Source: JAHZKN01 sp965250205 (GTDB lineage Bacteria; Pseudomonadota; Alphaproteobacteria; Rhizobiales; Hyphomicrobiaceae). From it: a DNA stretch of 64,000 nucleotides. Location: positions 1 to 64,000 of the forward strand of contig CBDFNK010000009.1 in NCBI GenBank assembly GCA_965250205.1. Direction: 5' to 3'. This document shows, piece after piece, positions 25,114 to 35,987 of this stretch (the first letter of the stretch is position 1; the number at the start of each line of letters is the position of its first letter). The notes beneath the pieces are model-generated. The model saw only the letters and a program-made list of their open reading frames with translations, was not told the origin of the DNA and searched no databases. The position numbers were made by a program, and so were the translations under genes.

Positions 25114-26616
25114 ATGACACAGACACCCCTCCTCCCCGCTGAAAAACTGACCTCTGCTGCTGAATCCGATGAGCCGGTTCTTTTTCGCAAACCACCGCAC
25201 AACATTGAGGCCGAACAGGCGCTGTTGGGCGCTATCCTCGTCAACAATGAAGCCCACGACCGGGTTTCTCAGTTTTTGAGCCCGGAACATTTTTATGATC
25301 CGCTGCATGGCCAAATCTATGATGTTCTGACCAAGCTGATTCAGGCGGGCAAGCAGGCAACCCCAATTACGCTCAAAACCTTTTTTGAGAATGTTGAGCC
25401 CATTGATACGCATTTGACCGTTCCTCAATATTTAGGGCGCCTTGCTGCCAACGCGACGTCTATTCTCAACGTCGAGGAATATGGCCGCACAGTTTATGAC
25501 CTGGCGACGCGCCGGTCGCTGATCATGGTCGGCGAAGATATGGTCAACGCAGCCTTTGATAGCCCTGTTGACTATCCTCCAGAACATCAAATTCAAGAAG
25601 CGGAAAGCCGCCTCTACGACATTGCTGAATCGGGCAAATATGGTCAGGGCTTTGAAAGTTTCGGTTCAGCGCTGACGACAGCCATTGAAGTGGCCAACAG
25701 CGCTTATCAGCGCGACGGGCACCTATCCGGTCTTTCCAGTGGCCTGTCGGATCTCGACGGTAAACTTGGTGGCTTACAGGGGTCGGATTTGATTATTCTT
25801 GCCGGTCGACCGTCAATGGGTAAGACGGCGCTGGCAACCAACATTGCTTACAACGTTGCTCGCGTTTTCAAGTCCGAACAAGCCAGCGACGGCTCGGAAC
25901 GTGTGCTTGATGGCGCTGTTGTTGGCTTCTTCTCACTCGAAATGTCGGCTGAGCAGTTGGCAACACGTATTTTGTCTGAGCAGGCTGAAATTTCATCTGA
26001 AAAAATCCGCCGTGGCATGATCGATGAGGATGAATTCCGTGAATTGGTTCGTGTGTCGCAGGAAATGAGCCGTATTCCGCTTTACATCGACCAAACCGGT
26101 GGCATCTCGGTTGCGCAACTCGCAGCACGTGCCCGCCGTTTGAAACGGCAAAAAGGTCTCGGCCTTCTGATCGTTGACTATTTGCAATTGCTGACCGGCA
26201 ACCGACGCTCATCTGAAGGGCGTGTGCAAGAGGTGACAGAAATCACCACGGGGCTAAAGGCGCTTGCTAAAGAACTTCAAGTGCCGATCATCGCACTGTC
26301 ACAGCTCTCGCGTCAGGTTGAACAGCGCGAAGACAAACGCCCACAGCTGTCAGACTTGCGTGAATCCGGTTCGATTGAGCAGGACGCGGACGTTGTCATG
26401 TTTGTGTTTCGTGAAGAATACTATGTCGAACGCCAAAAACCGTCTGAGGCCAATGTGGAAGAAATGTTGAAGTGGCAAGAAGAAATGAGCCTGGTGCATG
26501 GCAAGGCCGAGGTGATTATTGGCAAGCAACGCCACGGCCCAACCGGGACTGTGCCGCTGTCGTTCGAAGCCCGACTCACCCGCTTTGGCAATCTGGCGCG
26601 TGACTTTCGTTCCTAA
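25114..26616 (+). CDS. dnaB: Replicative DNA helicase DnaB
   Basis: The hexameric helicase that unwinds DNA at the fork. 500 residues from ATG 25114 (MTQTPLLPAEK); the in-frame start at 25003 would add 37 non-conserved residues. The N-domain begins PPHNIEAEQALLGAIL; the RecA-like domain has the P-loop AGRPSMGKTALATN, VDYLQLL (Walker B) and SQLSRQVEQREDKRP, ending RLTRFGNL. The gene order rplI-dnaB-alr-radA is common in the group. Confidence 0.97.
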   Translation: MTQTPLLPAEKLTSAAESDEPVLFRKPPHNIEAEQALLGAILVNNEAHDRVSQFLSPEHFYDPLHGQIYDVLTKLIQAGKQATPITLKTFFENVEPIDTHLTVPQYLGRLAANATSILNVEEYGRTVYDLATRRSLIMVGEDMVNAAFDSPVDYPPEHQIQEAESRLYDIAESGKYGQGFESFGSALTTAIEVANSAYQRDGHLSGLSSGLSDLDGKLGGLQGSDLIILAGRPSMGKTALATNIAYNVARVFKSEQASDGSERVLDGAVVGFFSLEMSAEQLATRILSEQAEISSEKIRRGMIDEDEFRELVRVSQEMSRIPLYIDQTGGISVAQLAARARRLKRQKGLGLLIVDYLQLLTGNRRSSEGRVQEVTEITTGLKALAKELQVPIIALSQLSRQVEQREDKRPQLSDLRESGSIEQDADVVMFVFREEYYVERQKPSEANVEEMLKWQEEMSLVHGKAEVIIGKQRHGPTGTVPLSFEARLTRFGNLARDFRS

Positions 26617-26712
26617 ACCATTGTGTTCCTAATCTGAACTCCGTTTCTGGGTATAAGACGTGCTGATGAACACGATCAGAAGTTCGCACAAGCCCGGTGT
26701 TGAGGGGCTCTG

Positions 26713-27852
26713 ATGGCCGACACGCTGAAACTTGGCTCTGGTGAAACAGGGCGTATCAGCATTGACCTTGATGCCATCGCACGCAATTGGCACAGCTTGT
26801 CCGAGACGGTTGAGCCTGCTGAATGTGCCGCGGTTGTGAAAGCCGATGCCTATGGTCTTGGTGCTGCCCGTATTGTTCCAGTCCTTACCCAAGCGGGCTG
26901 CACGACATTCTTTGTAGCAACCCTTAAGGAAGCAGCGGAAATCAAACCGCTGGTGGCTGAAGGGCGCATCTTTGTGCTGGATGGTGTTTTGCCGGGTAGC
27001 GCACCTTCCCTTGCTGAGCTTGGCATAATCCCGGTTCTTTCAACACTGGAGGAGATCAACGATTGGAGCCAAGAAGCCAAACGGAGCAATCATAAACTAC
27101 CAGCCGCGTTGCATATCGATAGTGGACTAAACCGGTTGGGGCTCTCAGCCGGTGATGTGGTACGTCTCACTCAAGACCAAACGATTTTTGACACCATCCA
27201 GGTGGACTTGGTCATGAGCCACATGGCGTCCGCCGATCAACCCGATGCACCAGAAAACCAGGCGCAATTGACCACGTTCGGACTTTGCCGTGCGCTGCTT
27301 CCAAATGCACCCGCAAGCCTTGCTGCCTCCGATGGTCTGATGCTGGGATCTGCGTTTTATTTCGATCTCGTGCGTCCCGGCTATGCACTTTATGGCGGCC
27401 AGGCGTTTCAAGGTGCGAAAACGCCTGTTGAACCTGTTGTTGAGGTAACGACCAAAATTCTCCAAATCCGTTCTCTCACAAAAGGGGAAACCGTGGGCTA
27501 CTCTGCCTCCTTCTGCGCGCCAATGGACATGACGATAGCAATCCTGGCAGCTGGTTACGCAGATGGCATCCCACGTTCAGCAAGTGTGGCGACGGGAGAA
27601 ACGGGTGGCGCTGTTGCAATTGACGGCCATGTGGCCCCGCTTGTTGGCCGGGTTTCCATGGATCTCATCGCTGTTAATGTCAGCCAGGTTCCAAACTACC
27701 TCCTGGCCCGTGGCGGGAATGTTGAAGTCATCGGGCCAACCTGCACCTTGGACCTCGTTGGTCGGGCGGCTAACACCATTGGTTATGAAATTTTGACCCG
27801 GCTCAGCCCGCGTTTTGAGCGCGTCTACCAGCAACAAGGAGCTGAGACCTAG
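26713..27852 (+). CDS. alr: Alanine racemase
   Basis: A PLP enzyme making D-alanine for peptidoglycan. 379 codons. The PLP lysine lies in VVKADAYGLG (residues 42-51), and the catalytic tyrosine of the C-domain in GYSASFCAP. The C-terminal PLP/substrate segment GRVSMDLIAVNVS is present. The radA start lies 3 bases after its stop. Confidence 0.96.
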   Translation: MADTLKLGSGETGRISIDLDAIARNWHSLSETVEPAECAAVVKADAYGLGAARIVPVLTQAGCTTFFVATLKEAAEIKPLVAEGRIFVLDGVLPGSAPSLAELGIIPVLSTLEEINDWSQEAKRSNHKLPAALHIDSGLNRLGLSAGDVVRLTQDQTIFDTIQVDLVMSHMASADQPDAPENQAQLTTFGLCRALLPNAPASLAASDGLMLGSAFYFDLVRPGYALYGGQAFQGAKTPVEPVVEVTTKILQIRSLTKGETVGYSASFCAPMDMTIAILAAGYADGIPRSASVATGETGGAVAIDGHVAPLVGRVSMDLIAVNVSQVPNYLLARGGNVEVIGPTCTLDLVGRAANTIGYEILTRLSPRFERVYQQQGAET

Positions 27853-27855
27853 GCC

Positions 27856-29240
27856 ATGGCAAAGTCAGCAAAGTCTCAATTCGTATGTCAAAGCTGCGGC
27901 GGGGTATCGCCGCGCTGGGTTGGCAAATGCCCCTCGTGCGGGGAATGGAACACGCTTGCCGAAGAAGCAACGGCAGCACCGCCTTCAGGCTCTGGTGCGC
28001 GCAAGGTAACACGTGGCGTGGGGGCCACGTTGGAAACGCTGGCTGGCGGTGCGGAAGAAGCACCCCGCTTTCAATCCGGCATTGAAGAACTTGATCGCGT
28101 TGCAGGTGGCGGCATCGTGCCGGGTTCTGCATTGTTGATTGCCGGAGAGCCTGGCATTGGCAAATCAACGTTGCTGCTTCAGGTTGGCGCGCGTATCGCA
28201 GAAGCGGGCCGCAAGGCCTTGTATTTTTCGGGCGAAGAAGCCACCGCGCAAGTGCGTCTCAGAGCCCAGCGCCTTGGCCTTCAAGACGCACCACTTGCCC
28301 TTGCAGCTGAAACCAATTTGGCAAATATCCTTGCAACACTGCGTGATGACAAACCGGCTGATTTGGTCATCGTCGATTCCGTGCAAACCCTGTGGTCAGA
28401 TACCTTGGACGCTGCACCGGGCACGGTCAGCCAAGTGCGCGCCGCTACCCAAGCCCTCATTCGCCATGCCAAAACCGCAGGCAGCGCGTTGCTGCTTGTG
28501 GGACACGTTACCAAGGACGGGCAGATCGCAGGTCCAAAAGTCATTGAACACATGGTCGATACGGTGCTGACTTTTGAAGGCGATCAGGGGCATACCTTTC
28601 GCATATTGCGTTCGGTGAAAAAAAAAAACCGCTTTGGTCCAACAGATGAAATGGGCGTATTCGAAATGAGCGCGGCGGGCTTGTCAGAAGTCCCCAACCC
28701 ATCTGAATTGTTCTTAGGTGATCGCTCAGAAACAGCTCCTGGTGCGGCAGTATTTGCAGGCGTCGAAGGCACGCGACCGATCCTCGTTGAAATCCAGGCA
28801 CTTGTTGCGCCAAGTTCACTAGGTACCCCACGCCGCGCGGTAGTGGGATGGGGACACCAGCCGCCTCGCCATGTTGATTGCGGTTCTGGAAACCCGCTGC
28901 AATGTTTCGTTTGCCAACCATGATGTATTTTTGAATGTTGCAGGTGGGCTCAAAATTACGGAGCCAGCCGCTGATTTGGCTGCCGCTGCCGCCCTACTCT
29001 CTTCGCTTTACAATATTGGCGGTACCTGCAGATCGATTATTCTTCGGTGAAGTGTCCCTATCGGGCGCCATTCGGGCCAGTGCACATGCCGCACTCAGGC
29101 TGAAAGAGGCCAAAAAACTTGGCTTCAAGCACGCTGTGATCTCAGAAAGTGGCGATATCGGCCAAGATGGGGCGAAAATGTCGCTATCACGGCTCTCCAA
29201 GCTCAACATGCTTGCCGACGAACTTCCGCCATGCCAGTGA
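27856..29240 (+). pseudogene. radA: DNA repair protein RadA, frame broken twice (probable sequence errors)
   Basis: RadA/Sms is a DnaB-like helicase acting in recombination. The N-terminal C4 zinc finger (CQSCGG, CPSCGEW), the P-loop GEPGIGKSTLLLQ and the KKNRFGPTDE motif are intact in the first frame (27856-28923). At the G4 run 28850-28853 one extra base shifts the frame; removing it restores RRAVVGWDTSRLAM and LNVAGGLKITEPAADL. A second extra base near 29018-29019 must be removed to reach VPADRLFFGEVSLSG and the end at 29240. Both are single-base insertions in G runs, and the coding pressure is otherwise perfect, so these are more likely assembly errors than gene decay. Confidence 0.88.
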
Positions 29241-29305
29241 ACCATCCTAAAGTGGAATTCGCGGCTGCCTAATGGGGATTTGCCAACCCGGAGACCATGT
29301 GAGCC

Positions 29306-29893
29306 ATGATCGGACCTTTAACCTACCTTGATGCGTTGGTGATAGCCTTGTGTTTCATTTCCGGCATTCTGGCGATGTACCGCGGCCTGTCACGTGAGCT
29401 ACTGTCAATCCTGTCGTGGGTGGTGGCTGGGCTTGCCGTGCTCTATTTCTACTACACCCAAGAAAAAATTGCCGAAGATGTGGCCCGTCAGATGGGCACC
29501 CAGGTCCCGATTGCCAAATTGCGATCTGCGCAATTATCTTTCTGATTGTCCTGATTTTGTTCATTTGCTGACTTCACGCCTGTCAGATGCTGTGCTCGAC
29601 AGCGGTGTTGGCATGATTGATCGCCTGCTTGTTTTGGTTTTGGTGTCTTACGTGGTTTTTTGATCATTGTTATCTTATTCATGATGGGAGATTGGTTCTT
29701 CCTCTCCAGCCATTACCTGGAAGATCGCAAGGTGGCGACTGAGGACATCCCCGAATGGGTCGATAAAGCTAAATCACGTGATGCGATCGCCAGTACCGGC
29801 CGCTCCATCACTGCGCTGTTGCAGCAGCATGTGCTGCCCATTTTCGACGATTCGAATGCAGCCGAACCGGGCGCTGACCAGCCAACACCTTAA
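29306..29893 (+). pseudogene. cvpA: CvpA-family membrane protein, frame broken about three times
   Basis: CvpA is an inner-membrane protein found upstream of purF. The N-terminal two helices (MIGPLTYLDALVIALC, ELLSILSWVVAGLAVLYF) read cleanly. Single-base losses near 29520, 29563 and 29635 then break the frame. Restoring them gives TSRLSDAVLDSGVGMIDRL, a conserved CvpA block, followed by GFGFGVLRGFLIIVILF, and the frame to 29893 (MMGDWFF... ADQPTP). About 195 residues when repaired. Confidence 0.82.
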
Positions 29894-30191
29894 AGTCGCG
29901 CCATGCCTGCCCAAAACGACCAGTTTCAAACTGGTCCTCCGTTAACCGCTTCGGCGTGGGATTGGCGTCGGGCTATCTTATTATATCTGTCAATAAGCTT
30001 GCAGCCTCGCTTGATTGCCTCTAGAGCACGCCTAGCGTTTGATCAAACGTAGATAAGTTGGTCTAACAAATCAGAGTAGATCAAATTATCCGCCTTAGAT
30101 CAGAATCGTTTTATGGCGGTTTGATCTAGCAAACCATTATGCACGAGGGATCAGCGACCCTTGTCACCGGTTGCGATTGCGGGAGCCAGCC
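29894..30191. other. Intergenic region between cvpA and purF with palindromes
   Basis: 298 bases with no gene. A compact hairpin GACCAGTTT-C-AAACTGGTC lies at 29918-29936. A perfect 14-bp palindrome CGTTTGATCAAACG (30036-30049) sits in a tract beginning CTCTAGAGCACGCCTAGCG, again resembling dispersed Hyphomicrobiales intergenic repeats. The second half is AT-rich and may hold the purF promoter. Confidence 0.5.
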
Positions 30192-31708
30192 ATGCCAGGC
30201 GCACCAACGACCCAAGACACCACGCCAGCGAGCAATGGAGCCGTCGGCACGGACCACGACACCTGGTCAAGATACGGCGATGATCGATTGCGCGAAGAGG
30301 TGCGGTGTCTTCGGTGTCTTTGGCGCCGCTGATGCAGGGGCCCTAACGGCGCTTGGGCTTCACGCCCTACAGCACCCGCGGCCAGGAAGCAGCCGGTATT
30401 GTGACCTATGACGGCGCGCAATTCCATTCTGACCGTCGCCTCGGACTTGTTGGTGACAACTTCAACAAACAAAGCGTCATCGAACGCCTTAAAGGCGCGA
30501 TGGCCGTCGGGCACAATCGCTACTCAACAACGGGCAATTACGATTTTGCGCAATGTGCAACCGTTGTTCGCCGATTTAGACACGGGCGGCTTTGCCATTG
30601 CCCACAATGGTAATCTAACCAATGCCCTGGAACTGCGCCGCAGCTTGATTTCCTCAGGTGCGATTTGCCAATCCACGTCTGACACCGAAGTCATCCTGCA
30701 TCTGCTGTCGCGCTCGGATAAACGCAGTATCGTGGAACGCTTCGTGGATGCGATTTGTCAAATCGACGGCGCCTACGCACTGGTTGCATTGACAAACGAC
30801 ATGTTGATTGGAGCACGCGATCCGGTTGGTATTCGCCCGCTCGTCATCGGAAAGCGTGAAGATGCCTACATTTTAGCTTCAGAAACGTGTGCGCTGGATA
30901 TCGTTGGTGCTGAATTCGTGCGCGAAGTTGAAAATGGTGAAATGGTGGTAATCACCAAAGATGGCATTGAAAGCCACCGTCCATTTCCCAAGCGCCCCAG
31001 CAAGACCATGTATCTTCGATACATTTACTTTGCACGCCCGGATTCAATCATTGATGGGAAATCCGTTTATGACGTGCGCAAGCAAATGGGTGTGCAACTC
31101 GCCAAAGAATCGCCTGCAGACGTTGATCTGATTGTACCCATCCCAGATTCTGGTGTGCCAGCTGCCATTGGATTTTCGCAACAAGCAGATATTCCGTTTG
31201 AATTGGGCATCATTCGCAACCACTATGTCGGGCGCACCTTATTGAGCCCGAACAGCGCATCGCCAACTGGGCGTGAAGCTTAAGCACTCCGCGAATGCTG
31301 GCATTATTCGGGGCAAGCGTTTGGTGCTCATTGATGACAGTGTGGTGCGCGGCACAACTTCAAAAAGATCGTCCAATTGATGTATGAAGCAGGTGCGCGT
31401 GAAGTGCACATGCGGATCGCGTCACACCGATCACGCAATCCAGATTTTTATGGTATTGACACACCTGACAAGGAAGATCTGCTCGCCGCGAACCATGATC
31501 TTGAAAGCATGCGCGCGTTTCATGGGCGCGGATAGCTTGGCATTTCTGTCAGTGGATGGCGTTTATTGCGCCGTTGGTCTTGACGGGCGCAACTCACAAA
31601 GCCCGCAGTTTACCGACCATTGCTTCACAGGCGACTACCCAACACGACTTGCCGACCAAAACGGGCTCCAAGGGCCCACGTCAACTTTCTTTATTGCTGA
31701 GTGTATAA
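30192..31708 (+). pseudogene. purF: Amidophosphoribosyltransferase, frame broken many times (probable sequence errors)
   Basis: PurF makes phosphoribosylamine from PRPP and glutamine, the first step of purine synthesis. Pieces in three frames join in order: the N-terminal nucleophile region EECGVFGVFGA, LHALQHRGQEAAGI, VGHNRYSTTGN, FAIAHNGNL, GARDPVGIRPLVIGKRED, YFARPDSIIDG, the PRPP loop VLIDDSVVRGTT and MGADSLAFLSVDG. Shifts fall near 30299, 30375, 30538, 31235-31270, 31363, 31420-31440, 31520 and 31680. Nearly all are single-base indels in short homopolymers. The start is ATG 30192. Essential for prototrophy, so sequence error is the favoured reading. Confidence 0.86.
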
Positions 31709-31816
31709 TCCGAAACCCCAGCGCGATAGTTAAATAGTGTCCCATTGGAACTGGATAATCTCGTCCGGGGACGATGATGAGAATTGTTTGGTTAAAAGGC
31801 ATCTGGGTCGGTGAAA

Positions 31817-32605
31817 ATGGATAGTGAAGCGTTCGCCAGCAATGGCACGGGGGCCCGACAGCGAGTCGCATTGGTGACAGGGGCCTCACGCGGCCCTGGG
31901 GCGCGCAACAGCGCTCGAACTGGCTACAGCGGGCCTGCATGTCATCATAACCGGGCGCACCATTGGCGCTCTTGAAGAACTTGATGATGAGATCAAGGCG
32001 GTTGTGCATCAGCGACGATTCTGAAGCTTGATGTTCGCAAAGGCGAATTAATTGATCAACTAGGGCCCAGCATTTACGAGCGCTGGGGACGGCTTGACGT
32101 TTTTGTTGCTAACGCTGCTTTGCTCGGGCCGTTGTCGCCGCTCGGTCATATTACGGCGAGCACATGGGATGACATTATTAACATCAATCTAAATGCGAAC
32201 TGGCGAATGCTGCGCACGCTTGATCCGTTGTTGCAGCGCTCGGAGAGCGGTCGTGTCGTGTTCATTTCATCGGGTGCTGCCAGCGGGCGCAACGCCTACT
32301 GGGGTCCTTACGCGGTTTCCAAAGCTGGCCTTGAGGCCTTGGCGCGCACCTATGCTGCCGAAGTGGTTAACACCAAGGTGCGCGCCAATATCGCCAACCC
32401 GGGCGCAATGGCCACCGCGATGCGGGCCAAAGCCTTCCCAGGAGAAGATGCCACCACGTTGCCAACGCCGTCTGACGTCGCCCCCATGGTGTTCGAACTA
32501 ACAACACCGGAGTGCACGCGCCATGATGAACGGATCAGCTACCGGGATTGGAAGCGGATGACACGCGTTGAGCGTGAGGATGCCTCCCTTCAACCAACGA
32601 GTTAA
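31817..32605 (+). pseudogene. SDR-family oxidoreductase, frame broken twice
   Basis: A short-chain dehydrogenase starting at ATG 31817. The cofactor motif VALVTGASRG is followed by an extra base near 31895; after correction it reads LGRATALELATAGLHVIITGR. A missing base near 32010 must be restored to reach ILKLDVRKG. The rest reads cleanly: NAALLGPL, FISSGAASG and the catalytic YAVSKAG. It lies directly after purF, where alphaproteobacteria often carry such a gene. The substrate is unknown. Confidence 0.82.
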
Positions 32606-32678
32606 GCCAGATAGCGATTTAAATTTTTTGATCGTCGTGTTGTGCGAGCAAAGAGTTTGGTCACCGGTGTGCAGCAAC

Positions 32679-33476
32679 CTAAAACAATATTTCCATACCA
32701 TCGAACGCCGGCTCAACCCCGTTGGGCAATTCGCGCACGAGAGTAGCGTAGTCCAGGTCACCCGTCATATGCGTGAGGATGGCACGCTTTGGCTTCAAAC
32801 GCTCGATCCAGGCCAGCGCTTTCTTGACATGAAAATGGCTAACGTGAGGCTCATAGCGCAGGGCATCGACAATCCACAAATCCAACCCTTCAAGGTTTGA
32901 AACAACATCTTCATCAAGATCACTGACATCGGGTGAATAGGCCAGATTGCCAAACCGAAAGCCCAATGAAGGCAATTTTCCATGGTGTTGAGGGATGGCA
33001 GCAACGTCAATGTCGCCGCCCTCACCTGCGATCGTGAAGCAGGCATCTGAAGCAATAATTTTACCGTTCAATATCGCGGGATACCCACCCTTCTCTTTGC
33101 CGTCGAAGCAATACCCGAAGCGGCTCATCACGCTGGCGCCGGTGTCAGCGTCAAAGTAACATGTGACGCGTTTCTTCTGGGTATAAGCGACCATGCGCAG
33201 ATCATCAATGCCGTGGGTATGGTCTGCGTGGTCATGGGTAAACAAGACGCCATCCAAGGCTTCAGTGCGCGTTGCCAATAACTGCTCACGCAAATCTGGT
33301 GGCGTATCGACAAGCAGGCGGGTTGCACGGCCCTTATCTTGAAATTGCTCAACCAGCACCGCACACCGGCGACGCCTGTTCTTTGGGTTTTCTGGATCAC
33401 ATCGGCCCCAACGAGAGCCAATGCGTGGCACGCCCCCAGACGATCCACAGCCGAGAATTGTTAACCTTCGTCTCAT
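32679..33476 (-). CDS. MBL-fold metallo-hydrolase (PhnP/RNase Z-like)
   Basis: 265 codons. It starts with the glycine-rich LGCGSSGGVPRIG and carries the metal site FTHDHADHTHGIDDLR near residues 78-93, with later histidines (AIPQHHG, LTHMTGDLDY). The layout is that of the PhnP-like subgroup of the beta-lactamase fold, which hydrolyses phosphodiesters. It follows tatD with an overlap of 4 bases. The exact substrate is not predictable. Confidence 0.88.
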   Translation of the reverse strand: MRRRLTILGCGSSGGVPRIGSRWGRCDPENPKNRRRRCAVLVEQFQDKGRATRLLVDTPPDLREQLLATRTEALDGVLFTHDHADHTHGIDDLRMVAYTQKKRVTCYFDADTGASVMSRFGYCFDGKEKGGYPAILNGKIIASDACFTIAGEGGDIDVAAIPQHHGKLPSLGFRFGNLAYSPDVSDLDEDVVSNLEGLDLWIVDALRYEPHVSHFHVKKALAWIERLKPKRAILTHMTGDLDYATLVRELPNGVEPAFDGMEILF

Positions 33477-34294
33477 GCGCCGCGAACTGCCTCATATGTG
33501 TCAGGCAATCGGGCGGCGTCGCGCGGCACCTTTTTAAACAGGTTAAAAAAGTTGACTGTTGTGGCGTCAGCGAGTTCAGCAACCTCCAGCCCGCGCGCGT
33601 CTGCAACGACTTTGGCGGTGTGGGCGACAAACGCCGGTTCATTGGTCTTACCGCGAAAAGGTACAGGCGCCAGATAGGGTGCGTCGGTCTCGACCAAAAT
33701 GGATTGCAAGGGGAGTTCTCCAGCCAGTTCACGCAGCTCCGGTGCCGCCTTAAAACTGACAATGCCTGAGAAGGATACCGTCAAGCCAAGGTCGACAGCT
33801 CTGTGCGCCATCTTTTTGCCGCCGGTGAAGCAGTGCAGTATGGCTGGAAAATCGCCGTTCTTTTTCTCGTCTTCTAAAATCGCAATCGTATCTTCATCTG
33901 CAGAGCGTGCGTGGATCTCGAGAGGCAAGCCAGTTTCGCGTGCGGCTGCAATATGATTGCGAAACCCTTCCGCCTGCGCTTCGGGCGTAGAGTTGTCGTA
34001 GTGATAGTCAAGGCCTGCTTCACCTATTGCTACCACTTTGGGATGGGCTGCAAGGCGCACAATTTCATCAACTGGAATATCCAGTTCTTCATGGGCATTG
34101 TGCGGGTGTGTGCCCACGGAACAAAATACATTGTCAAACTGGGTGGCAACACCAAGCACTTGGTCAAACTTGCGGATACGCGTTGAGATTGTCACCATCA
34201 GGCCGACGCCAGCGCCACCTGCCCGCGCCACAACGCCGTTGAGGTCGTCCGCAAAGTCGGGAAAATCGAGATGGCAGTGGTGATCAACCAGCAT
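33473..34294 (-). CDS. tatD: TatD-family metal-dependent hydrolase
   Basis: A TIM-barrel DNase/hydrolase. 273 residues from ATG 34294. It has the N-terminal HCHLDF metal pair, GEAGLDYHYD near residue 92, LEIHAR and LHCFTGGKKMA, and the C-terminal LVETDAPYLAPVPFRGK. The start codon overlaps the metG stop by one base (TGATG), and the gene is in the tmk-holB-metG-tatD operon. Confidence 0.94.
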   Translation of the reverse strand: MLVDHHCHLDFPDFADDLNGVVARAGGAGVGLMVTISTRIRKFDQVLGVATQFDNVFCSVGTHPHNAHEELDIPVDEIVRLAAHPKVVAIGEAGLDYHYDNSTPEAQAEGFRNHIAAARETGLPLEIHARSADEDTIAILEDEKKNGDFPAILHCFTGGKKMAHRAVDLGLTVSFSGIVSFKAAPELRELAGELPLQSILVETDAPYLAPVPFRGKTNEPAFVAHTAKVVADARGLEVAELADATTVNFFNLFKKVPRDAARLPDTYEAVRGA

Positions 34295-35928
34295 CAAGCC
34301 GCGCCCCCCTTGCCGGACTTTTTAGAAGCTTTTGCATCGGCTTTGGGCGTTACGCTGCGGGGTGCGCCACCCTTTGCCGCCTCAGCATCAGGATCGACAT
34401 AGCGTGGGAACACACCTTCAGGTGCAGGCAACGCGGTACCTGCCTTGAGGCGACCTGTCTCACCAAGGTGGGTAAAACTACGTTGATCCGCAGCTTGGCC
34501 CAATAGGTCGAGCAGCTTTTCTGACGCTATTGGCACCACAGGTGCTGCCAAAATCGCCACCTGACGCACAACTTCTGCTGTTACGTAAAGGATGGTGCCC
34601 ATACGCTCTGGGTCGGTCTTCTTTTTGGCCCAGGGTTCTTCGCCTGCAAAATAGCGATTGGCGGCACCGACAATAGACCACACGGCATCAAGATATCGGG
34701 TCAACGCCTGGCGATCCATCTGTTTGCGAACGTCGGCATAAAGCGCATCGGCAGCGGTCAAAATCGTTTCATCATCTTTTGTCAGCGGCCCAGGTGTTGG
34801 CACCTCGCCTGCACAGTTCTTCGCAATCATCGATAACGAGCGCTGGGCTAAATTGCCAAGATCATTGGCAAGGTCAGCATTGATGCGATTGATAATGGCT
34901 TCGTGTGAATAGCTGCCATCTTGGCCGAAATTTACCTCTCGTAGAAAGAAGTAGCGCGTTTGATCAACGCCATAGGTATTCACGAGGACAAACGGGTCGA
35001 CAACATTGCCAACCGACTTCGACATTTTCTCACCCTTGTTGAATAAGAACCCGTGCGCAAAAACGCGTGATGGCAATTCAAGCCCGGCAGACATCAAGAA
35101 CGCTGGCCAAAAAACACCGTGAAAACGTATGATGTCTTTGCCGATGACGTGAACATTAGCTGGCCAGAACGCCCATTTTTCATCACTCTCATCTGGAAAG
35201 CCGAGCGCTGTTATGTAATTTGTCAGCGCGTCAACCCAGACATACATGACATGCGGGTCTGCACCTGGAACAGGAATGCCCCAGTCCAACGTAGTGCGGG
35301 AAATTGATAAGTCTTCCAGTCCACCTTTTACAAAGCTAACGACTTCATTCCGCCTTTCCTTTGGCAAGATGAAGTCGGGACACTCTTCATAGAGTTGCAA
35401 CAAGCGATCTTGATATGCAGACAGGCGAAAGAAGTAGGTCTCCTCTTCGGTCCATGTCACTGGCGTGCCTTGCGGGCCTAGGCGCACGCCATCTTCGCCA
35501 ACGGTGGTTTCAGGCTCGGCATAAAATGCTTCATCGCGCACCGAATACCAACCTGCATAGGGTTTTAAAAAGATATCTCCAGCATCCGCCATGCGCTGCC
35601 AAATGGCCTGAGCGGAAGTATAGTGGCGCGGCTCAGTCGTGCGAATAAAATCATCGTTGGAGAGAGACAGCGTTTGCACCATTTCTTGAAAACGTAGGGC
35701 ATTTCGGTCGGCGAGCTGAGATGGGTTGATCCCCTCCTTGTCAGCAGTTTGTTTCATCTTGAGACCGTGCTCATCGGTGCCGGTCAGAAAATACACATCC
35801 TTGCCGTCAAGACGCTCAAAGCGCGCAATGGCATCGGTCGCAATCGCTTCGTAAGCATGGCCGATGTGCGGCACGCCGTTGGGGTAAGAAATGGCAGTTG
35901 TAATGTAAAACCTTTGCCGTTCGGCCAT
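34294..35928 (-). CDS. metG: Methionyl-tRNA synthetase
   Basis: Charges tRNA-Met. 544 codons. The HIGH motif is PNGVPHIGHAY (residues 16-26), and the KMSKS loop is GEKMSKSVGNVVDP near residue 303. The CP domain lacks the zinc-knuckle cysteines, as in the short alphaproteobacterial type, and there is no C-terminal tRNA-binding domain; the tail is Lys/Ala-rich and probably disordered. Confidence 0.97.
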   Translation of the reverse strand: MAERQRFYITTAISYPNGVPHIGHAYEAIATDAIARFERLDGKDVYFLTGTDEHGLKMKQTADKEGINPSQLADRNALRFQEMVQTLSLSNDDFIRTTEPRHYTSAQAIWQRMADAGDIFLKPYAGWYSVRDEAFYAEPETTVGEDGVRLGPQGTPVTWTEEETYFFRLSAYQDRLLQLYEECPDFILPKERRNEVVSFVKGGLEDLSISRTTLDWGIPVPGADPHVMYVWVDALTNYITALGFPDESDEKWAFWPANVHVIGKDIIRFHGVFWPAFLMSAGLELPSRVFAHGFLFNKGEKMSKSVGNVVDPFVLVNTYGVDQTRYFFLREVNFGQDGSYSHEAIINRINADLANDLGNLAQRSLSMIAKNCAGEVPTPGPLTKDDETILTAADALYADVRKQMDRQALTRYLDAVWSIVGAANRYFAGEEPWAKKKTDPERMGTILYVTAEVVRQVAILAAPVVPIASEKLLDLLGQAADQRSFTHLGETGRLKAGTALPAPEGVFPRYVDPDAEAAKGGAPRSVTPKADAKASKKSGKGGAA

Positions 35929-35987
35929 CGTGGGTCCTGTTGGTTGTGTGCTGTTTCACGCACCGTGTCTGACGGCGCAACCGCAGC

